Origin: Treponema sp. Marseille-Q3903 | Lineage (GTDB): Bacteria > Spirochaetota > Spirochaetia > Treponematales > Treponemataceae | NCBI RefSeq assembly: GCF_014334335.1 | Contig: NZ_JACSEU010000001.1 | Coordinates: forward strand, 1,736,001 to 1,800,000 | DNA: 64,000 nucleotides | Reading direction: 5' to 3' | Part shown: positions 46,550 through 55,393 of the stretch, one piece after another | Layout: the number at the start of each line of letters is the position of its first letter | Numbering within the stretch: position 1 is the stretch's first letter | The notes under the pieces: model-generated | What the model saw: only the letters and a program-made list of their open reading frames with translations | The model's database searches: none | Told to the model about the DNA's origin: nothing | Translations under genes and position numbers: made by a program

Positions 46550-48419
46550 TGAGATTTACCTTTGCAAAATCGGGAGTTGGGATTCCGAGTGCTGTCCTTA
46601 TTTGACTGAGAGATTTTGGTCCTTTCGCACCTGCACAAGGGATGTCGTCTTCGGCAGGCATATTGATGACAGCATACATTTTCAGCGGTTTTTCTTTACC
46701 TTTTACGGTGACAGACGGCATTTCTTCAACAAGAACATGCTCGCTCACCAGATTGTACGTATACTCGGTGATAAGGATGTCTGTTCCCATCGGCTTGTTC
46801 AAAGCTTCCGTACGAGAAGCAAGGTTTACAGCGTCCCCGATAACAGTGTATTCCATTCGTTTTTCCGAACCGATTTGACCTGCGACTACAGGTCCCGAAT
46901 TGATACCGCATCCTATGCGGATTATCGGTTTTTTGTCTCCGCCGCGCCCACGATTGAAAGCAAGAAGAGCTGCCCTCATGCGCAAAGCCGCACGGATGCA
47001 GTTGAGAGCATCTTCTTTCGGACTTCCGGACGAAGTCGGCGCTCCCCATACGCACATAATAGCATCTCCGATAAATTTATCGACAACACCGTGCGTCATG
47101 TTCACGCATTCTACCATCGCCGTCATATATTCGTTCAAAAATTCAACGACTTCCGACGGCTCAAGTTTTTCTGAAATTGCGGTAAACGAGCGGATGTCTG
47201 AAAAGAAAATCGTAGTTTCCTTAGTTTCACCGCCTAGCGCAAGTTCTCCGCGCGCTGCAAGCTCCGCAATCTCTTTATTGATAAAGCGTCCGAACGAATC
47301 TTTAAGTCTTTCACGTTCGGCAAGCCCTTTACCCATTTTCACAAAGCTCGATGTCAAAAAACCAAGCTCGTCTTTTGTCTTTGGCTTTAAATCAAGTTCG
47401 TATTCGCCATGCTCTATTTGTCCTGCGGCATGCGCAAGTGTTTTTACAGGCTTACTTATCGATTTTGAGAAGAACCATATAAACACAACAGAAAGGAACA
47501 ACACGATAACACTCAAATATACATTGCGCCGCGTCGTATCGGTGACAGGCTCCAAAAGAGCTTCTGCATCCGCTGTCGTTAAAACAGCGAGTTCCCCGAA
47601 AGCAAGGCGACGGTATGTACCAAAATATTTTTTACCGTTGTCGTCTGTCACAAGAAGCTGGCGGTTTGTGTCGCCGTTTTCGCGCATCTGTACGAACAGC
47701 GAAAAATTGCTGACGTTTGCGCCGTTTTTTACCAAGTTGAAGTCGGGATGGATGAGTACATCTCCGTCATCGTTGACCAAATATGTCGTTTGCAGTGTCC
47801 CTGCTCCAAAACTGTCTGCTAATTTTTCGGCAGAAAAAAATACTGCCAACCCTTGATTTAACCCACGTTCAGTGTATGGATAGCACAGCACGAGCATCGG
47901 GCTTTCGACCACCGGAGAAGCGTTCAACACGTTCATAACGCCGCGCTCTGTTTCACGGATTTTATCACGCTCACGAGATAAAAAAGTATCTATAAGAGAA
48001 GGATCTAATTCATTCGATATAAAAAATGCAGAACTTAAAAGTTTGCGCTCCAAACCGTCTGGTCTGTTCGAATCGGTCACTAAAACAGCTGCAACCGAAG
48101 GATTGCGCTCAAAGTAAAAATCAGCTGCCTGTTTTGCAAAAGAGCTTCCGCTTTCCGTCCTGTTTAAAATATCCAAGAGCAAAAAAGCGTTTGCACGCAA
48201 AGAAGACAAATCTTTTTCTGCCAATCCTGCAGCTTGTGCGTTTACAGTGCGGTTATTTTCCTCAGCACTGATCCTAACATCCTTGCTTCCAAACCAAGTA
48301 ACCAAAAGTGTAATAATTCCGAGCGATAGAATCGTCAACACCGAAATAATAAGAACGAGTTTTACTCCAATTGAGAGCTTTACGTATTTCCGAATATCAT
48401 CTTTTTCCGCTTCTTTCAT
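46515..48419 (-). CDS. Membrane adenylate/guanylate cyclase with extracytoplasmic sensor and HAMP
   Basis: 634 residues. Transmembrane helices at about 18-45 and 290-312 enclose a Cache-like sensor (with TYLVNDDGDVLIHPDF). A HAMP domain (about 313-365, PVKTLAHAAGQIEHGEYEL) leads into a class III cyclase domain (about 395-585). Metal-binding Asp residues lie in TIFFSDIRSFTAIS and KFIGDAIMCVWG; substrate and transition-state residues in RIGCGINSGPVVAGQIG and YTVIGDAVNLASR. It makes cAMP (or cGMP) in response to an external ligand. First gene of the cluster; its 3' end overlaps the FecR gene by 35 bp. No cAMP receptor is seen in the window. Confidence 0.92.
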   Translation of the reverse strand: MKEAEKDDIRKYVKLSIGVKLVLIISVLTILSLGIITLLVTWFGSKDVRISAEENNRTVNAQAAGLAEKDLSSLRANAFLLLDILNRTESGSSFAKQAADFYFERNPSVAAVLVTDSNRPDGLERKLLSSAFFISNELDPSLIDTFLSRERDKIRETERGVMNVLNASPVVESPMLVLCYPYTERGLNQGLAVFFSAEKLADSFGAGTLQTTYLVNDDGDVLIHPDFNLVKNGANVSNFSLFVQMRENGDTNRQLLVTDDNGKKYFGTYRRLAFGELAVLTTADAEALLEPVTDTTRRNVYLSVIVLFLSVVFIWFFSKSISKPVKTLAHAAGQIEHGEYELDLKPKTKDELGFLTSSFVKMGKGLAERERLKDSFGRFINKEIAELAARGELALGGETKETTIFFSDIRSFTAISEKLEPSEVVEFLNEYMTAMVECVNMTHGVVDKFIGDAIMCVWGAPTSSGSPKEDALNCIRAALRMRAALLAFNRGRGGDKKPIIRIGCGINSGPVVAGQIGSEKRMEYTVIGDAVNLASRTEALNKPMGTDILITEYTYNLVSEHVLVEEMPSVTVKGKEKPLKMYAVINMPAEDDIPCAGAKGPKSLSQIRTALGIPTPDFAKVNLNEDEKKYKIQS

Positions 48420-48692
48420 GGCTTAATCATATAATATGTTTATCAGAAATGCAATTATTTACTATATATAATGATACTAAAAAATATAATAATACTAAAA
48501 ACAGAATTTACATAAGAAATATGCAGAATTTTGTATATATTCCTAACACATCACAAGCTATTTTTATTATCAACGCTATCTTTCAACAATCTTCAAGTTA
48601 TTTTATCTAGACACTGAAGACAAAATAAACTATATTATGTAGATACACGCTATATGTTTAAAAATGTGTTTTATCAAACACTAGGAGGATAA
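48420..48692. other. A/T-rich upstream region of infC
   Basis: 273 bp between the divergent cyclase and infC genes. It is very A/T-rich with many TATA-like hexamers, so no single promoter can be chosen. No leader peptide or recognised L20 or IF3 RNA element was identified by eye. Confidence 0.5.
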
Positions 48693-49232
48693 TTGGCATA
48701 CGTGAATACAAACAGCAACAATAAGGGACAGCGTATAAACGAGATGATTCGAGTTCGCGAAGTCCGGCTTATTGATGACGAGGGAAATCAGTTGGGCATA
48801 GTTTCTACACCGGAAGCCCTCAAAATGGCAAAAGACAAGGATTTAGATCTTGTTGAAGTTTCACCGAATGCTAACCCACCGGTTTGTAAAATACTTGATT
48901 ATGGCAAGTACAGATTCGAACAGGAAAAGAAGCTCCGAGATTCCAAGAAGAATCAGAAAGTACTTAAGTTGAAAGAAATCCGAATGCAACCGAAAATCGG
49001 AACAGGAGATCTTGACACAAAAGCCAAACATATTCAGGAATTTCTTGACGAAGGCGATAAGGTCAAAGTTACAATCCGTTTCCGCGGACGTGAACTTGCC
49101 CACACCGAACTTGGTTATGACGTTCTCAATGAGGTTTTAAAGCGACTTACCTCGGCGTACAACATCGAAAAGCCTGCCGCAATGGACGGAAGAAACATGT
49201 CGATGACAATCTCAGCAAAAGCCGCAAAATAA
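48693..49232 (+). CDS. infC: Translation initiation factor IF-3
   Basis: 179 residues, full length. N-domain [20 protein letters not shown], linker, and C-domain with [17 protein letters not shown] and [20 protein letters not shown]. The start is not ATG: AGGAGG at 48683-48688 is followed by TTG 48693 (in-frame stop just upstream) and by GTG 48702. I take the TTG; GTG remains possible. Rare starts are usual for infC because IF-3 represses initiation at non-ATG codons, giving autoregulation. First gene of infC-rpmI-rplT. Confidence 0.95.
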   Translation: MAYVNTNSNNKGQRINEMIRVREVRLIDDEGNQLGIVSTPEALKMAKDKDLDLVEVSPNANPPVCKILDYGKYRFEQEKKLRDSKKNQKVLKLKEIRMQPKIGTGDLDTKAKHIQEFLDEGDKVKVTIRFRGRELAHTELGYDVLNEVLKRLTSAYNIEKPAAMDGRNMSMTISAKAAK

Positions 49233-49244
49233 GGGGTTAAAAAA

Positions 49245-49445
49245 ATGCCTAAAATGAAGACAAAAAAGTCAGCTGCCAAGAGATATTCTCTCACCGGCAC
49301 CGGCAAAGTAAAGCACAAGAAACAGAATCTTCGTCATATTTTGACAAAGCGTTCACCAAAAAGAAAGAGACAGCTTCGTGAAACAGGTTATGTTGCAGCA
49401 GCTGATGCAAAAAAAATCAGAAAGCAGATGCTTCCATACGGTTGA
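49245..49445 (+). CDS. rpmI: 50S ribosomal protein L35
   Basis: 66 residues, the normal size, strongly basic. [20 protein letters not shown] at the start and the [16 protein letters not shown] core are diagnostic. It lies 12 bp after infC and before rplT in the standard bacterial order. Confidence 0.97.
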   Translation: MPKMKTKKSAAKRYSLTGTGKVKHKKQNLRHILTKRSPKRKRQLRETGYVAAADAKKIRKQMLPYG

Positions 49446-49457
49446 TGAGGTGAATAA

Positions 49458-49817
49458 ATGTCAAGAGCAGTAGACGGAACAAAAAGAAAGAATCGCCGCA
49501 ATAAAATTTTAAAACTCGCTAAAGGGTTCCGCGGTGACAGAAAATCAAATTACAAGCCAGCTAAAGACGCTGTAACAAAAGCCCTCGATCACGCTTATGT
49601 TGATCGCCATGACAAGAAACATGAATTCCGCTCATTGTGGATTGCTCGTATCAATGCGGCAGTTCGCGATGAAGGAATAACATATTCTCAGTTTATAAAT
49701 GGAATTACAAAAGCGGGTATTAAATTGAACCGAAAGGCTCTATCTAATATGGCTATTGAAGATCCTGCGGCATTCAAGGCAGTTGTTGAAGCTGCAAAAA
49801 AAGCTGTAAAAGCTTAA
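49458..49817 (+). CDS. rplT: 50S ribosomal protein L20
   Basis: 119 residues, basic. [19 protein letters not shown] and [19 protein letters not shown] with [17 protein letters not shown] are L20 signatures. It binds 23S rRNA early in assembly and in many bacteria represses its own operon. GAGGTGA lies before ATG 49458. Confidence 0.97.
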   Translation: MSRAVDGTKRKNRRNKILKLAKGFRGDRKSNYKPAKDAVTKALDHAYVDRHDKKHEFRSLWIARINAAVRDEGITYSQFINGITKAGIKLNRKALSNMAIEDPAAFKAVVEAAKKAVKA

Positions 49818-49829
49818 GGAATCTGATAT

Positions 49830-50267
49830 ATGATTTCGCTCGATCAGGTAAAACTTCTTGAACAAAAGGTAGAAAGTGCTGTTGCAAAAATACAACAGTT
49901 ACAGGCAGAAAACGATGCTCTGCGCACGAAAGTTACAGAGCTCACAAATGCGGTTTCAGCCAAATCGGAGCAACTTTCGTCTTTTGAGTCAGAACAAGAC
50001 CAGATCGAGTCGGGAATCAAAAAAGCGCTTGACCGTTTGAGTTCAATTGAAAACACAGTTCTAAAAACTGCATTCTCAATTGATAAAAACAGCCAAGCCG
50101 CTTCAAAACCTGCCTCACAACAAACATCAACAATCGTTACATACAACAATCCTGCAATGCAAACTATAGATGATTTTGACGATCAAGCTGACTTTGACAG
50201 CCATAGTGAAAACGGATCTGCTTCGGAAGAAGACAGTCAGGACGGACTTGGATTCGACATTTTCTGA
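49830..50267 (+). CDS. Coiled-coil protein, ZapB-like
   Basis: 145 residues. The first 80 are a continuous coiled coil (DQVKLLEQKVESAVAKIQQL, AENDALRTKVTELTNAV), followed by an acidic, Ser/Gln-rich tail ending in DGLGFDIF. The short N-terminal coil resembles ZapB, a Z-ring-associated protein, but coiled coils give weak homology. Support comes from its immediate neighbour, zapA, whose start shares the last base of this stop codon (TGATGG). It follows rplT by 12 bp. Confidence 0.65.
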   Translation: MISLDQVKLLEQKVESAVAKIQQLQAENDALRTKVTELTNAVSAKSEQLSSFESEQDQIESGIKKALDRLSSIENTVLKTAFSIDKNSQAASKPASQQTSTIVTYNNPAMQTIDDFDDQADFDSHSENGSASEEDSQDGLGFDIF

Positions 50268-50578
50268 TGGGAAAATTAAAGATTAAAATGCTTGGTTCTT
50301 CGTTCACTATTCAAGCGAATGAAGACGACGAATATCTTGAAAAACTACTCGGTTATTACAAGCGCATAACAGACGACGTAAAAAAAATAGATTCAGAACA
50401 AACTCCAATGCAAATCGCAATTCTCTCAGGGATAATGCTCTGCGATGAGCTTTATAAAGAAAAACAGAAAAAAGTTGCAATGGAAAAAGAAATTTCACCG
50501 GTGCAAAACAATTCCGATACAAAGGAAATTGAGCGGCGCACACTTGAGATGATTTCAAAAATCGATAAAGTATTATGA
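50267..50578 (+). CDS. zapA: Cell division protein ZapA
   Basis: 103 residues, the usual ZapA size. N-terminal KLKIKMLGSSFTIQANEDDEYLEKLLGYY is the typical ZapA head (KV.I.G..Y.I...E.EEYL..LA), followed by a helical dimer/tetramer stalk with QIAILSGIMLCDELYKEKQ. It cross-links FtsZ filaments at mid-cell. It is coupled to the coiled-coil gene before it and overlaps the DUF188 gene by 4 bp. Confidence 0.85.
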   Translation: MGKLKIKMLGSSFTIQANEDDEYLEKLLGYYKRITDDVKKIDSEQTPMQIAILSGIMLCDELYKEKQKKVAMEKEISPVQNNSDTKEIERRTLEMISKIDKVL

Positions 50579-51045
50579 TGCCCACAATATGGATAGATGC
50601 AGATTCCTGCCCTACTCTTGTGAGAAATCACTGTGTAAAAATGGCTGGAAAACTAGATCTAAAAATTGTTTTTGTAGCAAACAAACATATCAAATCAACA
50701 GAAAAATCAGATTTCAAAATGGTAATATGCAGTGATGAAAAAGATGCTGCCGATGACTATATTTTTGCAAATGTTCAAAAATATGATTTAGTTATCACGC
50801 GAGATATTTTATTTGCAGAACGGCTTGTGGAAAAAGGAATCTGTGCGATAAACGACAGAGGAACTGTTTTTACAAAAGATAATATAAAAGAACTTGTTTC
50901 CCAAAGAAATTACGATTTACAGCTCGCACAAATCGGATTAGTCAAGCATTACAACGAAGGATATGACAAAAAAAAGTTTGCATTGTTCGCAAATTCTTTT
51001 GATAAATCAATCTTCCGCCTCATCAGGGAAAGCAAGCTGAATTGA
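50575..51045 (+). CDS. YaiI/YqxD family (DUF188, UPF0178) protein
   Basis: 156 residues, full length. IWIDADSCPTLVRN, VICSDEKDAADDYIFANVQKYDLVITRDILFAERLVEKG and INDRGTVFTKDNI are the family signature, a PIN-like fold with clustered acidic residues that suggests nuclease activity; the biological role is unknown. ATG 50575 overlaps the zapA stop (ATGA). Its 3' end overlaps the convergent HD-GYP gene by 39 bp. Confidence 0.9.
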   Translation: MMPTIWIDADSCPTLVRNHCVKMAGKLDLKIVFVANKHIKSTEKSDFKMVICSDEKDAADDYIFANVQKYDLVITRDILFAERLVEKGICAINDRGTVFTKDNIKELVSQRNYDLQLAQIGLVKHYNEGYDKKKFALFANSFDKSIFRLIRESKLN

Positions 51046-52299
51046 ACAAATTCTGCTGCGAACTTGCAAGAATGCTTTTACGACTTCAGGATCAAACTGA
51101 GTTCCTGAGTTTTTTTCAATTTCATTGAACGAATCTTCTATTGTCCAAGACTCTTTATAACACCGTTTATGGCTCAAAGCATCAAATACGTCTGCAACGG
51201 CAACAATGCGCGCACAAAGAGGAATTTCGGCACCGGAAATCGGTTCAGATTCAGGGACAACACCATCTTTTATACTAAATTGTGAAAGCTCAATTTTTCC
51301 CGGATAGCCTGAAGGTCCTCCATCCCACCTGTCATGATGATGAAGAGCTACCTGCAGAGACATTTCGTCAAGCATCGAGTCAGGCGGATTAAAAAGCTGA
51401 GCGCCGATGACTGTGTGTCCCTTCATAATATTGCGTTCTTCATCAGTAAAACGAGGAAAAGTTTTTTTGAGAATCATGTCGGATATGCCGATTTTTCCGA
51501 TATCGTGAAATTTTGCAGCAATTTTCAGATTATCACGATATCGGTGTATTTCTTCTTGAGGGACATTGTGATTAAATGCCCAACGGTCATAAATTTCAAG
51601 AGAATAAAAAGAAACACGCTCAACATGAGGATATGTCTCTTTTGGATCACGAAATTCTGCCATTTTTAGCATGCGTTTTATCATATCGGAAGTAAGATAT
51701 GCATGCTGTAAGGCCTGGACTGCACTTGATGCAAAGTGAGAAATCAAAAGTTCAGCTTCTTTATCAAAAGAAATTAAATTTCCTTTTTTGTCTTTTGCGT
51801 TTATAATCTGAAGCACACCAAGCAGTTTGCCATTCGCCATCTTCAGAGGCAAAGTGTACATTGATTTTGTTCTGTAACCTGTTGTAATATCAGAATTTTT
51901 ATTGAATTTATATGGCTTAGAGGCGTGAATTCTGTAACAATCCTTTATGTTTACAGGAAGCCCTTTAAGCGCAACATAACCACAAATCTGTTGCTCATTT
52001 ATCGGAAAAGAAAAGCACGTATATGGGAGCTTTTCTCCTGGCGACAATTTCTTCAGGCTTGTATCATTTTGCCCGTATTTAATTTTAAGGTTATTACCTT
52101 CTACAACATAAATTGAACCGGCATCTGCATTTACAATCTTTCTTGTCTCAGTAAGAATGCGTTCAAGGAGAACATCGATATCTTGAATTTCTCCAAGTTG
52201 ACGTTCAATTTTGATAATGCGTTGTAATTTATCACCGCGTTTTTTTATATTCATAGCTGTATCTATTATTGCATTATTTAAAAAAAAATCAATAAGCAT
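51007..52299 (-). CDS. GAF plus HD-GYP cyclic-di-GMP phosphodiesterase
   Basis: 430 residues from ATG 52299; a second in-frame ATG at 52254 could be the true start, and neither has a strong ribosome-binding site. A GAF domain (about 35-205: LLERILTETRKIVNADAGSIYVVE, TLPLKMANGKLLGVLQIIN) precedes an HD-GYP-like domain (about 210-415) with intact metal ligands: PHVERVS, AAKFHDIGKIGISD, GHTVIGAQL, HHHDRWDGGPSGYPG (GYP) and VAVADVFDAL. It should hydrolyse cyclic di-GMP under control of a small ligand or redox signal. It follows the RsmB-like gene by 14 bp and overlaps the convergent DUF188 gene by 39 bp. Confidence 0.9.
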   Translation of the reverse strand: MLIDFFLNNAIIDTAMNIKKRGDKLQRIIKIERQLGEIQDIDVLLERILTETRKIVNADAGSIYVVEGNNLKIKYGQNDTSLKKLSPGEKLPYTCFSFPINEQQICGYVALKGLPVNIKDCYRIHASKPYKFNKNSDITTGYRTKSMYTLPLKMANGKLLGVLQIINAKDKKGNLISFDKEAELLISHFASSAVQALQHAYLTSDMIKRMLKMAEFRDPKETYPHVERVSFYSLEIYDRWAFNHNVPQEEIHRYRDNLKIAAKFHDIGKIGISDMILKKTFPRFTDEERNIMKGHTVIGAQLFNPPDSMLDEMSLQVALHHHDRWDGGPSGYPGKIELSQFSIKDGVVPESEPISGAEIPLCARIVAVADVFDALSHKRCYKESWTIEDSFNEIEKNSGTQFDPEVVKAFLQVRSRICSIQLAFPDEAED

Positions 52300-52313
52300 A
52301 CATAGATTTCAAT

Positions 52314-53168
52314 TTATTTAACTTTTTTATGTATCAGTGAAAAATAAATTGGACCGGCACCGACGGCAACATCAGGCATTACAATATATCCATACTGAGT
52401 TTTTTCAAACGGAGGAAGTTTTATTTCTTTGCAGAATTGCCTGATTTCATTGATGTCTGGAGATGGGGCAATAATTTCAAATGATTCCGAGTTTTTATTA
52501 AATTTTTTATACAATCGCTCAATCATTCCGTCGTTTTCCTGCGGGCACAAAGCACATGTTGAATACAAAAGATATCCGTCATGTTTTAAAAGCCTAAATG
52601 CAGATGATAAGAGTGCCCATTGCTCTGTTGTAACTGTTTTTATTCGTGAAAGAGACCACAATTTCAGATATTTTTGGCTTTCAATTACGTGGCGCTCAGA
52701 GGAACACGGCGCATCGAGCAATATTCTGTCAAAGCATTGAGTCTGACGCGTACACCATTTTGCACCGTCGCTGCATGAAGTTGTAATTCTCTCAGAAATT
52801 TCATCAGGGAGGCATGTCTTGACAACGACAGAAAGCCTGTGTTTTCGCTCGGGAGAACGTTCGTTTGAAGAGAGTTTAGCGTTTTTTGGCATTCGCGATG
52901 CAATCACGACTGTTTTTCCTCCCGGTGCAGCGCATAAATCTAAAATGTCTTCGGAATTATCTAACGGCAAACACAATGCAGCGAGCACGCTTGCAGAATC
53001 AAGAAAATAGGGACTCTGACTTCCAGGAACGTTATATTCAACAGCCTGATTTTCTCCGGCAAAAGCCTCTTTGATTTTTTCCCATCGCTTCCCAAAAAGG
53101 CTACGATAATACTGCTCAAATCCTTCCGCCCCTGAGAGTTTTTCATAATTATTCATATTTTTTTTCAT
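52314..53168 (-). CDS. RsmB/NOP2-family RNA 5-methylcytosine methyltransferase
   Basis: 284 residues, a compact member without N-terminal NusB domain. SAM site DILDLCAAPGGKTVVIA (about 74-90), DRILLDAPCSSERHV (motif IV with Cys) and LLYSTCALCPQENDGMIE (motif VI with the catalytic Cys) are all present. It methylates cytosine in rRNA or tRNA; the size is closer to the NSUN4/YebU-core type, and the target is unknown. Its ATG overlaps the stop of the GH3 gene by 4 bp (ATGA). Confidence 0.88.
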   Translation of the reverse strand: MKKNMNNYEKLSGAEGFEQYYRSLFGKRWEKIKEAFAGENQAVEYNVPGSQSPYFLDSASVLAALCLPLDNSEDILDLCAAPGGKTVVIASRMPKNAKLSSNERSPERKHRLSVVVKTCLPDEISERITTSCSDGAKWCTRQTQCFDRILLDAPCSSERHVIESQKYLKLWSLSRIKTVTTEQWALLSSAFRLLKHDGYLLYSTCALCPQENDGMIERLYKKFNKNSESFEIIAPSPDINEIRQFCKEIKLPPFEKTQYGYIVMPDVAVGAGPIYFSLIHKKVK

Positions 53169-54412
53169 AGAATATCTCCGACATCTATCAAACCTGCGAT
53201 ATCTATCAAACCTGCATTGATTTTATATTTTATGATTCTGAGCGCCGATTTTTCAATTTTTTCTGCAAACAGCAAATCTGTCTTAGCCTTTCTGTACAAA
53301 ACCGAAGCTTGTTTTCCAAAACGTTTTTCGCTAGTCATTATGCAGTCGATTCCTGCCTCGATCGCCATAATGCAAGCTTTTTCAGGGGGATATCCATTTT
53401 TTGCAAGCGCATCCATAAAAATATCGTCAGAAAAAATTATCCCTTCATAACAGCATCTGTTGCGCAAAATATCAGTGACCCAAACAGATGAAAGGCACGC
53501 AGGCACACGGCTGTCAACCGCTGATGTTCTTGCATGCGACATTAAAATCGCGCAAGGATTATATTTCAAAATCTCAAAAAATGGGGCTGTCAATTCATCG
53601 AGCTTTTCTTGTGTGAGTTTTATCTCCGGTAAACCTGTATGAGGGTCTGTGTTTGCATTTCCTGGAAAATGCTTTATGACAGTTGCGATTCCGTTGTATT
53701 CATATCCGTTTACACAGGCGAGAGCGTATTTGTTTACAGTTTCGACATCTCCAAAGCTTCGTTCTCCAAGAAATTCTCGGTTGTCGTCAGTGCACGGTTC
53801 AATCACAGGAGCAAGATTCATATTAAATCCAAGCTCAGCCATCTCTTCTGCCTGTTTTGAGTAAAGGATATACGCCTGTTCAACAGTATATTTTTCTGCA
53901 ACTTCATGATTTGACGGCAACTGACTGTTCAATTTCTTTAGGCGATTCACAAATCCGCCTTCCTGATCGACTGCAAGATAAGGCTGAATAGCGTTATTTT
54001 TGTCGCAGTAGTCGCGAACAGATTTTATGTATTTTTTCATTGAATCACGGTCGTCTGCAATATTGTAAAAAAAAAATATATAACCGCCGGCGATAAGCGG
54101 AGAATCATCATCAGAATTATTGATTGCCCCGACAGTCTCGTATGAGCGGAACGCTCTATTCCCTTCAAGATTTTCTATAAAAAGCTGCGAAATCTTTTGT
54201 TCAAGAGTCAAAGACGCCACAAACTCTGATATTTTTTTTTCATTTTCCGATTTTATATTTTCGATATAATTGTTTAATTCTGAAAGATATTCACGGCGTT
54301 TTTTTTCTTTCCAAGCATGCTGAGCTTTACACGATGAAAAATATGATAAAAAGACAAACGATACGAAAAAGATAATAGCGAATGATAAAAAAAGATTTTT
54401 TTTTAATTTCAT
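53165..54412 (-). CDS. GH3-family glycosidase lipoprotein (NagZ-like)
   Basis: 415 residues. Signal peptide with lipobox YFSSC, Cys28. The GH3 barrel shows YLAVDQEGGFVNRLKKL, MNLAPVIEP, ATVIKHFPGNANTDPHTGLP (the NagZ-type KHFPG loop with Asp and His) and GIIFSDDIFMDAL with the catalytic Asp. It most likely removes N-acetylglucosamine-type sugars, possibly from muropeptides, but being a lipoprotein it acts outside the cytoplasm, unlike classical NagZ. The C-terminus contains a duplicated AGLIDI/AGLIDV motif from an 18-bp DNA tandem repeat. Confidence 0.87.
   Translation of the reverse strand: MKLKKNLFLSFAIIFFVSFVFLSYFSSCKAQHAWKEKKRREYLSELNNYIENIKSENEKKISEFVASLTLEQKISQLFIENLEGNRAFRSYETVGAINNSDDDSPLIAGGYIFFFYNIADDRDSMKKYIKSVRDYCDKNNAIQPYLAVDQEGGFVNRLKKLNSQLPSNHEVAEKYTVEQAYILYSKQAEEMAELGFNMNLAPVIEPCTDDNREFLGERSFGDVETVNKYALACVNGYEYNGIATVIKHFPGNANTDPHTGLPEIKLTQEKLDELTAPFFEILKYNPCAILMSHARTSAVDSRVPACLSSVWVTDILRNRCCYEGIIFSDDIFMDALAKNGYPPEKACIMAIEAGIDCIMTSEKRFGKQASVLYRKAKTDLLFAEKIEKSALRIIKYKINAGLIDIAGLIDVGDIL
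53182..53217 (-). repeat. 18-bp tandem repeat in the 3' end of the GH3 gene
   Basis: Two adjacent 18-bp units sharing ATCTATCAAACCTGC (plus-strand reading) at 53182-53199 and 53200-53217. In frame, each encodes six residues of the C-terminal tail. Confidence 0.8.
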
Positions 54413-54467
54413 GACATCGACATTATAAAGATTTCGAAGCCTTTTTGAAAGTGACTATCTTTGTTAT

Positions 54468-54496
54468 TTGCTGAACACAGGCTTTTATACTATAAT
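54468..54496 (+). promoter_or_regulatory. Promoter for a possibly leaderless SDR mRNA
   Basis: TTGCTG (54468-54473) and TATAAT (54491-54496), 17 bp apart. The expected start point, about 54503, is only a few bases from ATG 54506. No Shine-Dalgarno is present. Confidence 0.5.
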
Positions 54497-54505
54497 AAAA
54501 ACGAT

Positions 54506-55369
54506 ATGAAAAAAATTGCAATAATTACTGGGGCGAGTTCAGGGCTTGGAAAAGAATTTTCAGAACAAGTCAGCAAAAAGTACGATTTTGACGAAATCTG
54601 GATAATCGCCCGCCGCAAAGACAAACTAAAAGAAATCGCAACAAAACTCAACGATGGAAAGCATTTTAAAGTTGTTCATCCTGTCACAATGGATATATCA
54701 GGAAAAGAAGGTGTCCAAAGATTTAAACAATATCTTGACTCTAAAGACGCCGAGCTGCGAAAAGTTGAAAGCGGAATCGAAATCTCGCTTTTGATAAACA
54801 ACGCCGGTTTTGGGACATACGGACCTTTTGCAGAAACTTCTGTAGAGCGTCAGATGGAAATGATTGAATTAAACTGTACAACAGTAACGGGAATTTGCGG
54901 AGTCGCACTTCCGTACCTTAAAAGAAATTCTGTCATCATAAATACCGCATCTCTTGCAGCATTTTTGCCGCTTGGAAATTTTGCTGTTTATGGAGCGACA
55001 AAAGCTTACGTTTTAAGTTTTTCTGTAGCACTTTCGGCAGAACTTCGCGATAAAGGAATAAAAGTTTGTGCGCTTTGTCCGGGTTCTGTGAGCACTGAAT
55101 TTGCAGATGTCGCATCTAATGGAGCTAGAAAAGAAGTAAAAGGCGGAATAAAACCTGAAAAAGTTGTTGCACAATGCCTAAAACGGGCATATAAAGGAAA
55201 AGTGACAGCCCTCTACAGGCAAAAATGGAGAGTCATAGCTTTTATGAGCAGATTTATCGGCAGATTTTTGTGCGCTTCTTACACTTACAAATACAATAAG
55301 CGGCCGCGAAATCCCGACGACGATATGAAAAAGAATGATGGGGAAGTTTCTATCTCGGACTTCATGTGA
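54506..55369 (+). CDS. Short-chain dehydrogenase/reductase
   Basis: 287 residues from ATG 54506; the frame is open to 54461 but that would place the promoter inside the gene. NAD(P) site TGASSGLG at about 8-15, structural NNAGFGTYG, catalytic Ser in NTASLAAF, and YGATKAYVLSF with the Tyr-x-x-x-Lys pair (about residues 170-174). The Arg residues after beta2 (IIARRKDKL) favour NADPH. Classical SDR with a C-terminal extension rich in basic residues. Substrate unknown. It is 24 bp upstream of pncB on the same strand. Confidence 0.88.
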   Translation: MKKIAIITGASSGLGKEFSEQVSKKYDFDEIWIIARRKDKLKEIATKLNDGKHFKVVHPVTMDISGKEGVQRFKQYLDSKDAELRKVESGIEISLLINNAGFGTYGPFAETSVERQMEMIELNCTTVTGICGVALPYLKRNSVIINTASLAAFLPLGNFAVYGATKAYVLSFSVALSAELRDKGIKVCALCPGSVSTEFADVASNGARKEVKGGIKPEKVVAQCLKRAYKGKVTALYRQKWRVIAFMSRFIGRFLCASYTYKYNKRPRNPDDDMKKNDGEVSISDFM

Positions 55370-55393
55370 AAATAGATTAAAAAGGAGTACAAT

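Noticed and set aside
46900-47856. 318-codon plus-strand frame
   Set aside because: Antisense to the adenylate cyclase gene, which has clear domains and overlaps its partner gene in proper coupling.
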